From SG8-30 sp963710135 (GTDB lineage: Bacteria; Pseudomonadota; Gammaproteobacteria; Steroidobacterales; Steroidobacteraceae), in the NCBI GenBank assembly GCA_963710135.1, contig CAVPYY010000003.1, forward strand, positions 124,001 through 188,000: a DNA stretch of 64,000 bases. The letters are read 5' to 3'. The position numbers and the translations under genes are program-made. Positions 45,092 to 54,256 of this stretch are shown in pieces; positions within the stretch are counted from its first letter, which is position 1; each line of letters opens with the position of its first letter. The notes beneath the pieces are model-generated. The model was not told the DNA's origin and ran no database searches. It was given only the letters and a program-made list of their open reading frames with translations.

Positions 45092-45128
45092 GGGGCGGGC
45101 GTCGCAGGACGCCCGCCCCTTTCTGTTT
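45092..45128 (+). terminator. Intrinsic terminator of glnK-amtB
   Basis: A perfect 12-bp stem, GGGGCGGGCGTC with GACGCCCGCCCC, has a GCAG loop and is followed by TTTCTGTTT. It lies 40 bp after the amtB stop. Confidence 0.92.
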
Positions 45129-45358
45129 GGTCGCGGGTTGAATCTGGCCCCCGCCGGGCCCACCGGGATTGCTAGACTCTCGCCTGAGCACCGGCCGCGG
45201 CCGGCTCTCGAACGCCGCAGGGGAAGCAAGTGTGACCACGGTCAACGATTCCACTGCGGGACACGGCAGACTCGGCGGGCACGGCACAGGCCGCCCGCTT
45301 TCGGCTGGACAAGCGCATCGCGCCCGAACCGGACCGACCGCGACTGGAGTTGCAGATC

Positions 45359-45827
45359 ATGTTTCGCAAGGCGCTCATGACATTGATGCTCGCCGGTCTG
45401 GCCACGATGGCCGGCGCCGAAACCGTCTACAAGTGGATGGACCCGGCCGGCCAGGTGCACTACTCGGACCGGCCTCCCGTCATGGCCGGCGCCAAGGTGC
45501 TGGCCGTCTATGAGCAGGGTCTCGAGCCGGCGGCGGACGAGGACGAGCAGCCCTCCTTCGACGACACGGCGGACGCAGCCGCCGCCCGCGGACGACACCG
45601 TAGGCTTGCCGCCCGCCTCGGAGGAAACCATCGCGTCGGTCCAGCAGGACGTCGAGCGCCTGCGCAGCGAGAACTGCAAGAAGGCCCAGGAACGCTACAA
45701 GACCTACATCGAGTCGCAGCGGCTGTTCCGGCAGACGCCGAATGGCGGGCGCGAATACCTCTCGGAAGCCGAACTGGCGCAGGCCCGGGTCCGCGCCAAA
45801 CAGGCGGTCGACGAATTCTGCAATTGA
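45359..45827 (+). CDS. DUF4124 periplasmic protein, one frameshift
   Basis: The protein starts at an ATG with GGAG upstream and a signal peptide (ALMTLMLAGLATMAGA). ETVYKWMDPAGQVHYSDRPP is the DUF4124 motif. After about residue 75 the frame breaks (near 45583, in a GCCGCCGCCC run) and continues as ADDTVGLPPASEETIASVQQ with a charged helix (ERLRSENCKKAQERYKTYIE) ending EFCN. Two distal Cys residues may form a disulfide. Repaired length is about 155. Function unknown; these proteins are common in Gammaproteobacteria. The 230 bp between the amtB terminator and this gene showed no convincing gene. Confidence 0.8.
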
Positions 45828-45898
45828 GCGGCGGGCCGCGGGGCGGCGGCGCTTTTCGTGCAGAATAGACTCCGCGCCGGACGCGGAGACTCCATTTC

Positions 45899-46786
45899 AT
45901 GAAAGTCGGCTTCATCGGTCTCGGCGCCATGGGCGGGCCGATGGCGCGCAATCTGCAGCGCGCCGGCTTGTTGACGGCCGTCCACAATCGCACGGCGCAG
46001 CGCGCGCTCGACTTCGCCGGCGAGAGCGGCATCGCGGCCTGCGCGGATCCCGCCGAGGTCGCGCGCCGCGCAAACGTCGTGATCCTGTGCGTATCCGCCG
46101 ACGCGGACGTACTCGAGCTGATCGAGCGCATCGCGCCGTCGCTGCAGCCGGGCGGCATCGTCATCGACTGCTCGACCGTCAGCGCGGCGACGGCACGGGC
46201 CGCCGCCGCCCGGGTTGCCGCGGCGGGCGCCGACTTCCTCGACTGCCCGGTCAGCGGTGGCGTCGAAGGCGCCCGCGCCGGCACACTCGCGATCATGTGC
46301 GGCGGCGCGGCGGCGGCCTTCGAACGGGCCAGGCCGGTGCTGGAGAAACTCGGCCGGACCGTGGTGCATCTCGGCGCCAGCGGGGCCGGACAGGCCACCA
46401 AGGCCACCAACCAGATCATGTGTGCCGGCATCATCCAGGCCGTCGGCGAAGCGATGGCCTTCGCCCGCGCCGAGGGGTTGCCGCTCGACCGGGTCATCGA
46501 CACCCTCGGCCAGGGCGCCGGCTCGAGTTGGTACTTCGTCCACCGCGCGCCGTACATGGCGCGAGGCGAATATCCCGCAGGCTTCCGGGTGCGACTGCAC
46601 GACAAGGACCTGCGCATCTGCCGGGACATGGCGCGGCGCCACGGCGCCGAGCTGCCGGCGGTGGAGTCGACGCTGGCGCTGTACCACCAGCTGATCGAGG
46701 CGGGTCACGGTGACGAGGACATCTCCGCGGTGTTCCGCCTGAAGTCGCGCCTGTTCGAGGACCCGACGGATGACTCCGGGCGGTGA
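45899..46786 (+). CDS. NAD(P)-dependent beta-hydroxyacid dehydrogenase (3-hydroxyisobutyrate/GarR family)
   Basis: The 295-residue protein begins MKVGFIGLGAMGGPMARNLQ, the Rossmann and family signature. DCPVSGGVEGARAGTLAIMC is the substrate-binding DxxxSGG motif, and GAGQATKATNQIMCAGIIQA contains the catalytic Lys. The ending AVFRLKSRLFEDP is usual. Substrate may be tartronate semialdehyde, 3-hydroxyisobutyrate or a related acid; context does not decide. Its end overlaps the start chosen for the sensor kinase. Confidence 0.9.
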   Translation: MKVGFIGLGAMGGPMARNLQRAGLLTAVHNRTAQRALDFAGESGIAACADPAEVARRANVVILCVSADADVLELIERIAPSLQPGGIVIDCSTVSAATARAAAARVAAAGADFLDCPVSGGVEGARAGTLAIMCGGAAAAFERARPVLEKLGRTVVHLGASGAGQATKATNQIMCAGIIQAVGEAMAFARAEGLPLDRVIDTLGQGAGSSWYFVHRAPYMARGEYPAGFRVRLHDKDLRICRDMARRHGAELPAVESTLALYHQLIEAGHGDEDISAVFRLKSRLFEDPTDDSGR

Positions 46787-47863
46787 ACCGGTGAGCGGCG
46801 AGACCACCTCGACGCCCCGGCCACGCTTCTACCTGCCGGACTTCTGTGCGTCGGCAAACGTGCTGGCCGTGGTGCTGATCGCCGAACTGGTCGCGCTGCT
46901 GCTCGCCCTGACCCGCTCCGGCTTCAGCGCCGGATTCTGGACCGACCTGGCCCGGCTATCGATGTTCCTGCTGTGGATCGGCCTGGGCTGTGCGGCAGTG
47001 CTGTGTGCGGCGCGCAAGCGCCTGAACCAGTCCGGCGCGGTGCAGGGAGCGCTCATCGCCCTCAGCCTGATGCTGGGCGTCACGCTGCTCGTTTCCGAGG
47101 CGGCTGGTTCATCGCAGCCACCTCCGGGCTGCTGCTCGGACTGTCCGCCGGCGACCTCGGCCAGGACCATCTGTGGTTCCTGCTGCGCAACCTGATCGTT
47201 GCCGCGGTCGTCGGCGGTCTGGCCCTGCGTTACTTCTATGTCTCGCACCAGTGGCAGCAGAACGTCCGCGCGGAGGCCGCGGCGCGGGTGCGCGCGCTGC
47301 AGGCCCGCATTCGCCCGCACTTCCTCTTCAACAGCATGAACACCATCGCGTCGCTGACTCGAACCGACCCGGCCCGCGCCGAGGAGGCGGTGACCGATCT
47401 CGCCGACCTGTTCCGGGTCTCGCTGCGCGAGGTCCGCGACCGCATCCCGCTCGCCGAGGAGATCGAAATCGCGCGCACCTACGAGCGCATCGAGCGTCTG
47501 CGGCTCGGCGACCGGCTGCGGGTCGACTGGCAGCTGGAGGCCTTGCCGGGCGACGCGCCGATACCGGCCCTGGTGCTGCAGCCCCTGCTCGAGAACGCCG
47601 TGTATCACGGCATCGAGCCGCTGGCGGAGGGCGGCGACATCGTCATCCGTGGCCGCCTCGAAGGGCGCTACGTCGCGCTGTCAGTGGAGAATCCGCGCGC
47701 GCCGGGCGGAGGGCGGCGCAGCGGTGGCAGCGGCATCGGACTGGAGAACGTCCGCCAGCGCCTCGCCCTGATGTTTCCTGGCGAGGGCACGCTCACCCAG
47801 AGTGATGCCGACGGCCACTTCGTCGTCGAGCTGCGATTCCCTGCCGCCAGCGAGGGGCCGTAG
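46770..47863 (+). CDS. algZ: LytS/AlgZ-type sensor histidine kinase, one frameshift
   Basis: The N-terminal portion has membrane segments (ANVLAVVLIAELVALLLALT, MFLLWIGLGCAAVLCAA), and the His_kinase domain carries RIRPHFLFNSMNTIASLTRT with the phospho-acceptor His, VLQPLLENAVYHGIEPLAEG (N box) and SGIGLENVRQRL (G box). One base is missing near 47103, between LVSEAAG and WFIAATSGLL. The start is ATG 46770 or GTG 46791. It is followed after two bases by an AlgR-like regulator and then hemC-hemD, the algZ-algR-hemCD order of Pseudomonas. Confidence 0.88.
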
Positions 47864-47865
47864 GC

Positions 47866-48591
47866 ATGCGGGTACTGATCGTCGACGATGAAGCTCCGGC
47901 GCGCGACCGGCTGCGGCAGCTGCTCGGGGAGATCGAGGGCCACGAGTGCGTCGGCGAAGCCGCCACCGGTGAGCAGGCGGTGGTGCTGGCCGGCGAGACC
48001 CGGCCGGACGTGGTGCTGCTCGACATCCGCATGCCCGGCATGGGCGGCCTGGAGGCCGCGCGCCGGCTAGGGTTGCTGGAGGATCCGCCCGCGGTCATCT
48101 TCACCACCGCGTACGAACAGCACGCCCTCGAGGCATTCGACGCGGCGGCGGCGGGCTACCTGTTGAAGCCGGTGCGACGCGAGCGGCTCGCGGCTGCGCT
48201 GGAGCGCGCGCAGCGCCCGAGCCGGGCCCAGCGCGCCAGTCTGGGCGATGGCGCGGTGCGCGAGCGGCGCGCGCATGTCACGGCGCGACTGCGCGACCAG
48301 ATGAAGCTGATACCGCTGCAGAGCGTGATCTGCTTCATCGCCGAGCAGAAGTACACGACGGTGCGCCACACCGGCGGCGAGGACCTGATCGAGGACTCGC
48401 TGCGGGCCCTGGAGGAGGAATTCGCCTCACTGCTGGTGCGCGTGCACCGCAACGCGCTGGTGGCGGTGGCGCAGGTCGAGACGCTGGAGCGCGATCCGGA
48501 CGGTGGCCTCACCGTCGTGCTGCGCCACGGGGCCGGGCGCCTGCGGGTCAGCCGCCGCCTGGCCGGGGAAGTACAGCGCCGCCTGCGTTGA
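47866..48591 (+). CDS. algR: LytTR response regulator AlgR
   Basis: The 241-residue protein has a receiver domain (MRVLIVDDEAPARDRL with the acidic pair at Asp7-Asp8, the phospho-acceptor Asp53 in LLDIRMPGMG, Lys in YLLKPVRRE) and a LytTR DNA-binding domain (LIPLQSVICFIAEQKYTTVR, VRVHRNALVAVAQVETLERD). AlgR controls pili, alginate and other virulence functions in Pseudomonas; here the targets are unknown. It starts two bases after the kinase stop. Confidence 0.93.
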   Translation: MRVLIVDDEAPARDRLRQLLGEIEGHECVGEAATGEQAVVLAGETRPDVVLLDIRMPGMGGLEAARRLGLLEDPPAVIFTTAYEQHALEAFDAAAAGYLLKPVRRERLAAALERAQRPSRAQRASLGDGAVRERRAHVTARLRDQMKLIPLQSVICFIAEQKYTTVRHTGGEDLIEDSLRALEEEFASLLVRVHRNALVAVAQVETLERDPDGGLTVVLRHGAGRLRVSRRLAGEVQRRLR

Positions 48592-48600
48592 GCGGGCGGC

Positions 48601-49731
48601 TCAGGCCGGCTGCCGGTAACCGCGGAAACTGCGCAGGGTGAAGGCCCCGAGACCGACCAGGAACAGGACGAACACCGCCGCATCGCCGATCCACGGCACC
48701 CATCTGAGCATGGCGATCAACAGCAGTGCGCCGGTCAGGAACAGGACGCGCCAGCCCGCCTGTCCGGCATCCGCGCGGCGCAATCGCGCGAGCGCCGCAT
48801 CGCCGATGAAGACGGCCGCGGTCACATAGCCGAGCATCAGCAGCAGCCCGTAGCCGAGCAGCACCACCAGCCCGAGCGGGATGCCGATGATGGTGATGAA
48901 CAGCACGATCGCCGCCAGCGGGACGGCGACCAGCACGGCGAATCCCAGCGCCAGGCTCGCCACAGGATCGGTGCGAACCGTGGCCGCCGCCTCGCGCGAG
49001 AAGCCGGGCAGCAACAGGATCAGGGCCGCGCCGATCAGCAGCACCCCCGCCAGCCACAGCGCGCGGAACACGCCGGCGATGACGCGCCCGAAGCCGCTCT
49101 CGGCGTTGATGCCGGTGACCCGCCGGTGTGCCCGCTCCACGCCGCCCGCGATCACCGCCCCCGCCGCAATTTCGGGCCGCTCCGGACTGCGGTAGATCAG
49201 CCGCCCGCCGATGCGGGCCTCCGGACCCAGGCGCACCCGCTCCGCGGCCACCTCGACATCGCCGTCGATGCGCCCGTCGATCGACACGCTGCCAGCGTAG
49301 GCGCTCAGGCGGCCGCCGACGCGGCCGTCCACGATCAGGCTGCCGCCCGCCAGCGTCATGTCGCCGGCGACGTCGGCACTGCGCGAAATCAGCACGGTGC
49401 CCCCCGCCGCCAGCACGTCGCCGCGCACCGTGGCGTCGATGCGCACGTCGCCACCCGCCGTGTAGACGTTGTCGTCGACCTGCCCCCGGACCTCGACGGT
49501 CCCACCCGCGAGCACCGCGTCGCCCATGACATGGGCCGCGACCTCGCTGCGCCCGCCAGCCATGATTGCGCTGCCCTCGATGCGCCCGCCCAGGCTGACG
49601 TCATCCCCGGCCAGCACGCGGCTGCCCCCGGCAGTGTCCTCGGCCCTGGCGGCCTCGGCGGCCGGTTCATCGGACGCCCAGGCCGCGGCCCCAGCCGCGC
49701 ACAGACACAGGATCGCCAGCCATTGCCGCAT
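48601..49731 (-). CDS. Bactofilin-like polymer-forming domain with C-terminal membrane region
   Basis: The 376-residue protein begins MRQWLAILCLCAAGAAAWAS (signal peptide). Residues about 35-190 form a right-handed beta-helix pattern of short repeats such as GDDVSLGGRIEGSAIMAGG, GDAVLAGGTVEVRGQVDDNV and DGRVGGRLSAYAGSVSIDG. The C-terminus has about four membrane helices (FRALWLAGVLLIGAALILLL, VLVAVPLAAIVLFITIIGIP, GDAAVFVLFLVGLGAFTL). Such polymer-forming/DUF8173-type membrane proteins are widespread and uncharacterised. It is convergent with algR and divergent from hemC. Confidence 0.8.
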   Translation of the reverse strand: MRQWLAILCLCAAGAAAWASDEPAAEAARAEDTAGGSRVLAGDDVSLGGRIEGSAIMAGGRSEVAAHVMGDAVLAGGTVEVRGQVDDNVYTAGGDVRIDATVRGDVLAAGGTVLISRSADVAGDMTLAGGSLIVDGRVGGRLSAYAGSVSIDGRIDGDVEVAAERVRLGPEARIGGRLIYRSPERPEIAAGAVIAGGVERAHRRVTGINAESGFGRVIAGVFRALWLAGVLLIGAALILLLPGFSREAAATVRTDPVASLALGFAVLVAVPLAAIVLFITIIGIPLGLVVLLGYGLLLMLGYVTAAVFIGDAALARLRRADAGQAGWRVLFLTGALLLIAMLRWVPWIGDAAVFVLFLVGLGAFTLRSFRGYRQPA

Positions 49732-49821
49732 CTCGCACCCCGCCCGTGGTTTTCGCCCCACCCAGGTATCGTAGGGAAGCGGCGCTCTCATTGCACCCCG
49801 GCCCCGTGGCAGAATGTTGCA

Positions 49822-50757
49822 ATGCAGAAGCCAATCCGGATCGCGACCCGCAAGAGCCGCCTGGCGCTCTGGCAGGCGGAACACGTCGCGGCGCTGTTGC
49901 GCGCCGCCCACCCCACGCTGACCGTCGAGCTGGTGCCCATGGTCACCCAGGGAGACCGGATACTGGACCGTGCCCTGGCCGAGGTCGGCGGGAAAGGCCT
50001 GTTCATCAAGGAGCTGGAAGTCGCCATGTACGAGGACCGCGCCGACCTCGCGGTTCACTCGATGAAGGACGTGCCGGCCGACATGCCGGAGGGCATGACG
50101 CTGGCCGTGGTGCTGGAGCGCGCCGATCCGCGTGACGCTTTCGTTTCCAACCGCTACCGGGTCATCAGCGAGCTGCCCGCGGGAGCCCGCGTCGGGACCT
50201 CGAGCCTGCGCCGCCAGTGTCAGCTCAAGCACGCCCGCCCCGACCTCGAGATTCGTCAGCTGCGCGGCAATGTCGACACGCGCCTGGCCAAGCTCGACAG
50301 CGGCGAATACGACGCCATCATCCTCGCCTCGGCCGGCCTGATGCGTCTCGGGCTCGGTGAGCGCATCGCCTCGCAGGTGCCGGTGGAGACCTCCCTGCCG
50401 GCGGTCGGCCAGGGCATCATCGGCATCGAGTGTCGCGCCGACGACGAGCGGACCCTCACGCTGCTGGCACCGCTGGCCCACCGGACCACACAGCTTTGCA
50501 TCACGGCCGAGCGCGCATTCGCCGCGCGCCTGGAGGGCAGCTGTCAGTCGCCCGTGGCCGGGTTCGCCGAACTGGCCGGCGACGTCCTCAGGCTACGGGG
50601 CCTGGTCGGGGCACCTGATGGCAGCCTCGTGTTCGCGGACGAGATCAGCGGTCCGGCCGGACAGGGCGCCGACCTCGGTACCGCCCTGGCCGAAAAGCTG
50701 CTCGCCGCGGGCGCAGGACCGCTGCTCGCCGAGCTGCGCGCCGGCCCGGGGCATTGA
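49822..50757 (+). CDS. hemC: Hydroxymethylbilane synthase (porphobilinogen deaminase)
   Basis: The 311-residue enzyme has RIATRKSRLALWQAEHVAAL, DLAVHSMKDVPADMPEGMTL with the catalytic Asp, GTSSLRRQCQLKHARPDL, RGNVDTRLAKLDSGEYDAI, and the dipyrromethane-cofactor Cys241 in LEGSCQSPVAGFAEL. It makes the linear tetrapyrrole for heme. hemD follows with no gap, and the start at ATG 49822 is the only one before RIATRKS. Confidence 0.96.
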   Translation: MQKPIRIATRKSRLALWQAEHVAALLRAAHPTLTVELVPMVTQGDRILDRALAEVGGKGLFIKELEVAMYEDRADLAVHSMKDVPADMPEGMTLAVVLERADPRDAFVSNRYRVISELPAGARVGTSSLRRQCQLKHARPDLEIRQLRGNVDTRLAKLDSGEYDAIILASAGLMRLGLGERIASQVPVETSLPAVGQGIIGIECRADDERTLTLLAPLAHRTTQLCITAERAFAARLEGSCQSPVAGFAELAGDVLRLRGLVGAPDGSLVFADEISGPAGQGADLGTALAEKLLAAGAGPLLAELRAGPGH

Positions 50758-50758
50758 G

Positions 50759-51548
50759 GTGGCGCCGCTCACCGGGGTGGGCGTGCTCGTCACCCGTCCC
50801 GAGCATCAGGCGGCCGGGCTGTGCAGGCTGATCCAGGCAGAGGGCGGCTCGACCCTCCTGCTACCCGCGCTCGACATCCGCCCGGCGGCCGACCGGCCGG
50901 CGGTCGAAGGCGGCGGTGGGTCCGGTGGACCGGTTCAGCCTGGTCGTGTTCGTCAGCGCCAATGCGGTCCGCTACGGCATCGACCTGCTCGGCCAGCGGC
51001 GCGACCTGCGCATCGCCGCGATCGGCCGCGCCACGGCGCAGGCCGTCAATTCCGCGGGTCACCGGGTGTCGCTGATTCCCGCCGGGGGCTCGGACAGCGT
51101 CGCCCTGCTCGCGGCGCCGGAACTGCGGCACATGGCCGGGCAGCGCGTGCTGATCGTGCGCGGCCGCGGCGGTCGCGAGCTGCTCGCCGAGACGTTCCGG
51201 GCGCGCGGCGCGGAAGTCGTCTACGCCGACGTCTACGAGCGCACGCCCGCCCGGCCCAGCAAGCAGGCGCTCGACGAGCTCGAAGAACTCTGGCGCCAGG
51301 GTGGTGTCGACGTCTACACGGCCACCAGCAGCGAGCTGCTGGAGGCGCTGGTCGGCATCCTGACTCCGCGCTGCCGCGGCTTGATGGACTCCACGGCGCT
51401 GCTCACCGGCGCCGCGCGCGTGGCCGATCGCGCCGCGCGGCTCGGCCTGGGCTCACCCGTCATCCTGGCCGAAGCGCCCGAGGACGAGGCCCTGGTGGCG
51501 GCACTGGTGACCTGGCGCAAGGCGCGTATGCAGGCCGCTCAGTCCTGA
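50759..51548 (+). CDS. hemD: Uroporphyrinogen-III synthase, one frameshift
   Basis: The gene starts at GTG 50759 one base after the hemC stop: GVGVLVTRPEHQAAGLCRLI is the HemD N-terminus. One extra G near 50910 shifts the frame; the continuation is VDRFSLVVFVSANAVRYGID, AIGRATAQAVNSAGHRVSLI, RVLIVRGRGGRELLAETFRA and DVYTATSSELLEALVGIL. Repaired length is about 262, normal for HemD. HemD sequences are poorly conserved, but SANAV, the IGRAT and RG-GGRE segments and the hemC neighbour make the call safe. Confidence 0.9.
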
Positions 51549-52573
51549 TCCGTCGCCGCCGACAGTCGCGCCAGCGTGTCGGGCGCATATTCAAACGAGT
51601 CGAAAACGATCCGGGACGGGTCGGCGCCATGCCCCGGGAACGTCTCGCGCACGGCCGCCACCATCGCCGGCGGGCCGGCGCAGTAGACGTCCACATCGGC
51701 CAGCGATGGCCACTCGGCCAGCGCCGCCTCATGCACCAGCCCGGTGGCGCAGCCGGGAGCCGGCTCGTCGGACAGCACCGGACGGTAGCGAAAGCGCGCT
51801 TGGCCTGACGCCAGCGCCGCCAGCCACTGGTGCTCGTACAGATCCGCCATCGCGCGCGCGCCCCAGTACAGCATGACGTCGCGCTCGAGCCCCGACTCGA
51901 GCACGTGGCGCAGGATCGCCTTGAGCGGCGCATAGCCGGTGCCGCCGGCGACCAGCACGACCGGACCGCGGCCGTCACGGTAGGTGAGCTGCCCGAGCGG
52001 CCCCTCGATCCTGAGCAGCGTGCCCTCGGTCATCGACCCGAACACCTGCTCGGTGAACTCGCCGCTGCCGCTGCGGCGCACGTGCAGCTCGAGCAGGCCG
52101 CCGTCATGCGGCGGGTTGGCGAGCGAGAAGCTGCGCCGGCGTCCGCCGGCGAGCATCACGTCGATGTACTGGCCGGGATGCCAGTGAAAGGGCTCGACCG
52201 CCGGCAACCTGAGCCAGAGCCCCATGACGTCCGCGGCCAGCCGCTGCATGCGCTGCACGCGACACGGCAGGCTCTTGATCTGCACGTCCGTCACGCTGGC
52301 GATGCGCCGCGGCTCCACCACCAGCGGCGTCCTGGCGCGGGCCTGGCACAACAGTGCCTGGCCGTCGCGCTCCTCCTGCTCCGACAGCGCGACCGGCCGG
52401 CCGGCGGGATAGCTGACGCGGCCGCTCAGCAGCCGCGCGCGGCAGGAACCGCAGCGCCCGGCCTTGCAGCTGTGCGGCAGGTTGAGCCCGGCGCGCAGCG
52501 CGGCGTCCAGGACGCTCTCGCCGGCTTCGACCTCGAACTGCTCCCCCGACGGTGTCAACGTGACGTGCAACAA
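51539..52573 (-). CDS. 2Fe-2S ferredoxin-FAD-NAD(P)H reductase (AscD/CDP-6-deoxyglucoseen reductase-like)
   Basis: The 344-residue protein has an N-terminal plant-type ferredoxin domain with Cys ligands in HSCKAGRCGSCRARLLSG and LCQARA (about residues 35-77), a FAD-binding domain with HPGQYIDVMLAGGRRRSFSL (RxxS motif) and an NAD domain with VVLVAGGTGYAPLKAILR. Such oxygenase-type reductases lie next to ubiD in relatives, but the physiological partner is unknown. It is convergent with hemD, overlapping by 10 bp. Confidence 0.88.
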   Translation of the reverse strand: MLHVTLTPSGEQFEVEAGESVLDAALRAGLNLPHSCKAGRCGSCRARLLSGRVSYPAGRPVALSEQEERDGQALLCQARARTPLVVEPRRIASVTDVQIKSLPCRVQRMQRLAADVMGLWLRLPAVEPFHWHPGQYIDVMLAGGRRRSFSLANPPHDGGLLELHVRRSGSGEFTEQVFGSMTEGTLLRIEGPLGQLTYRDGRGPVVLVAGGTGYAPLKAILRHVLESGLERDVMLYWGARAMADLYEHQWLAALASGQARFRYRPVLSDEPAPGCATGLVHEAALAEWPSLADVDVYCAGPPAMVAAVRETFPGHGADPSRIVFDSFEYAPDTLARLSAATDQD

Positions 52574-52662
52574 TGTCTCCGGACCGGTAGCGGCGCGCGC
52601 ATTATCGCAGCCCGCCCGCCGCCGGCCAGCACGGATTGCCCGGAACGGGCGGGAAAAACGGC

Positions 52663-53541
52663 ATGAACGGATCGGTTCTCATCGGATGCGGTTATCTCGG
52701 CGCGCGACTCGCGCGCCGCGCACCCGCGCCGGTGCAGGCGTTCACGGGATCCGCGCCGTCGGCAGCCCGCCTGGTCGCCAACGGCATCGCGGCGCAGGCC
52801 TGGGACCTCGATGACCCCGCGACACGCCAGCCACTCGAAGGCGGCGGACGCATCCTGTTTTACCTCGCGCCACCACCGCCCGGCAGCAGCCGCGATGAGC
52901 GTATCCGGCGCCTGCTTGCGAACCTGGTCAGCCCGCCGCGGCGGACCGTCTATGTCAGCACGACGGGCGTGTACGGCGATGCCGGCGGCGCGGTGGTCGA
53001 CGAGGACAGCCCGCTCGCACCGCAGACCGAGCGCGCGCGGGCGCGCGCCGATGCCGAGCAGGCGCTGCGCGACTGGGCAGGGCGGATAGGCGCCGAGTGG
53101 GCCATCCTGCGGGTGCCCGGCATCTACGGGCCCGGACGTCTGCCGCTGGCGCAGCTCGACCGTGGCGACCCGGTGCTCGAGGACTCTGCCGCCGGGCCCG
53201 GCAACCGCATCCACGTCGACGACCTGGCGAGCATTTGTCTCGCGGCCGCGACGCGCGCGGAGGCGGCCAATCGCGTCTACAACGTCGGCGACGGCGACCA
53301 TGCCAGCCGCACCGCATACTTCGACATCGTCGCGCGACTGAGCGGGCGCAGGCCGCCGCCGCGGGCAAGCCGGGCCGAGGCGCAGGCGACGCTCTCGCCG
53401 GCAGCCTGGTCGTTCATGGCGGAATCGCGCCGGGTCGACACCGCGCGGCTGCGGCGTGAGCTCGGCGTGTCACTGCGCTACGCCGAGCTCGAAGCCGGCG
53501 TGCGCGCGAGCCTGCTGGAACAGGCCTCAGGTTCCGTGTAG
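52663..53541 (+). CDS. SDR-family NAD-dependent epimerase/dehydratase-like protein (YeeZ type)
   Basis: The 292-residue protein begins MNGSVLIGCGYLGARLARRA, a Rossmann motif. VYVSTTGVYGDAGGAVVDED and the WAILRVPGIYGPGRLPLAQL segment are extended-SDR/YeeZ features; the GDGDHASRTAYFDIVARLSG region is a substrate loop. The YxxxK catalytic pair is not obvious, as in other YeeZ-like proteins. Function unknown. It is convergent with the ParA gene, overlapping it by 15 bp. Confidence 0.82.
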   Translation: MNGSVLIGCGYLGARLARRAPAPVQAFTGSAPSAARLVANGIAAQAWDLDDPATRQPLEGGGRILFYLAPPPPGSSRDERIRRLLANLVSPPRRTVYVSTTGVYGDAGGAVVDEDSPLAPQTERARARADAEQALRDWAGRIGAEWAILRVPGIYGPGRLPLAQLDRGDPVLEDSAAGPGNRIHVDDLASICLAAATRAEAANRVYNVGDGDHASRTAYFDIVARLSGRRPPPRASRAEAQATLSPAAWSFMAESRRVDTARLRRELGVSLRYAELEAGVRASLLEQASGSV

Positions 53542-54210
53542 CGGCCGGTTCGCCACCCGCGGCGCTTCCGCGCCCTCCTCGATCCAGGTGAGCAGCGGCA
53601 CCCACTGGGCGCGATCGGCGGCGGACAGGTACAGCGGCAGGTCGCAGATGCCCATGCCACGCCGATAGGCATGCACGTAGTTCTGCGTCTCGCGCAGCGA
53701 GGCGATGTGCGGCAACTCGAAAGCCTCGATGAAACGACACAGTTCGGCGGCCATCACGGTCTGCTCGCGCAGCCGGTTGGCCACCAGGCCGACACGCACC
53801 TTGCGACGCTCCACCCGGCCAAGGTCCAGCAGGTCCTCCATGAACCGGCCCGCCGCGCGCATGTCGATCAGCGACGGCAGCATGGGCACGAGCACCACGT
53901 CGCTGTCACGCACCATGCCCTTCATCTCCTTGCGGTCGACCCGCGCGGGCGCATCCATCACGACGCGGCCGATGGTCGGCGGCAGGTCCGCCAGGCCATG
54001 CTTCCAGGCGCGTAAACCCAGCACCTGCGGCAGGGCCGCCGGGCGCGAGCGCGTCCACTCGTACGAGGTGCGCTGTTCATCGAAGTCGGCAAGCGCCACG
54101 GCGTGGCCCGCCACGGCAAACCAGCTGGCAAGATTGGTGGCCAGCGTGCTCTTGCCGCAACCACCCTTGGAATTCAGCACCAGGACGCGTTGCGCCACGC
54201 TGCCAGTCAC
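53527..54210 (-). CDS. Orphan ParA-family ATPase
   Basis: The 227-residue protein has a deviant Walker A VLNSKGGCGKSTLATNLASW (residues about 11-30), Walker A' region DFDEQRTSYEWT, and Walker B VVMDAPARVDRKEMKG. No parB, parS-like repeat or cargo gene is adjacent, unlike chromosome-partition ParA. Similar stand-alone MinD/ParA proteins position cargo such as chemoreceptors, carboxysomes or other compartments; here the next gene is a ferritin-like protein that in other bacteria is packed in encapsulin shells. The link is speculative. Confidence 0.88.
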   Translation of the reverse strand: MTGSVAQRVLVLNSKGGCGKSTLATNLASWFAVAGHAVALADFDEQRTSYEWTRSRPAALPQVLGLRAWKHGLADLPPTIGRVVMDAPARVDRKEMKGMVRDSDVVLVPMLPSLIDMRAAGRFMEDLLDLGRVERRKVRVGLVANRLREQTVMAAELCRFIEAFELPHIASLRETQNYVHAYRRGMGICDLPLYLSAADRAQWVPLLTWIEEGAEAPRVANRPLHGT

Positions 54211-54256
54211 CGGCCCATCCTCCCGCCGCAGGGCGTCGCCGCCGGCGCTGGCACGG

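Noticed and set aside
45169..45513. Small plus-strand frame (115 codons) between amtB and the DUF4124 gene
   Set aside because: No family features, overlaps the DUF4124 gene in another frame, and codon positions lack bias.
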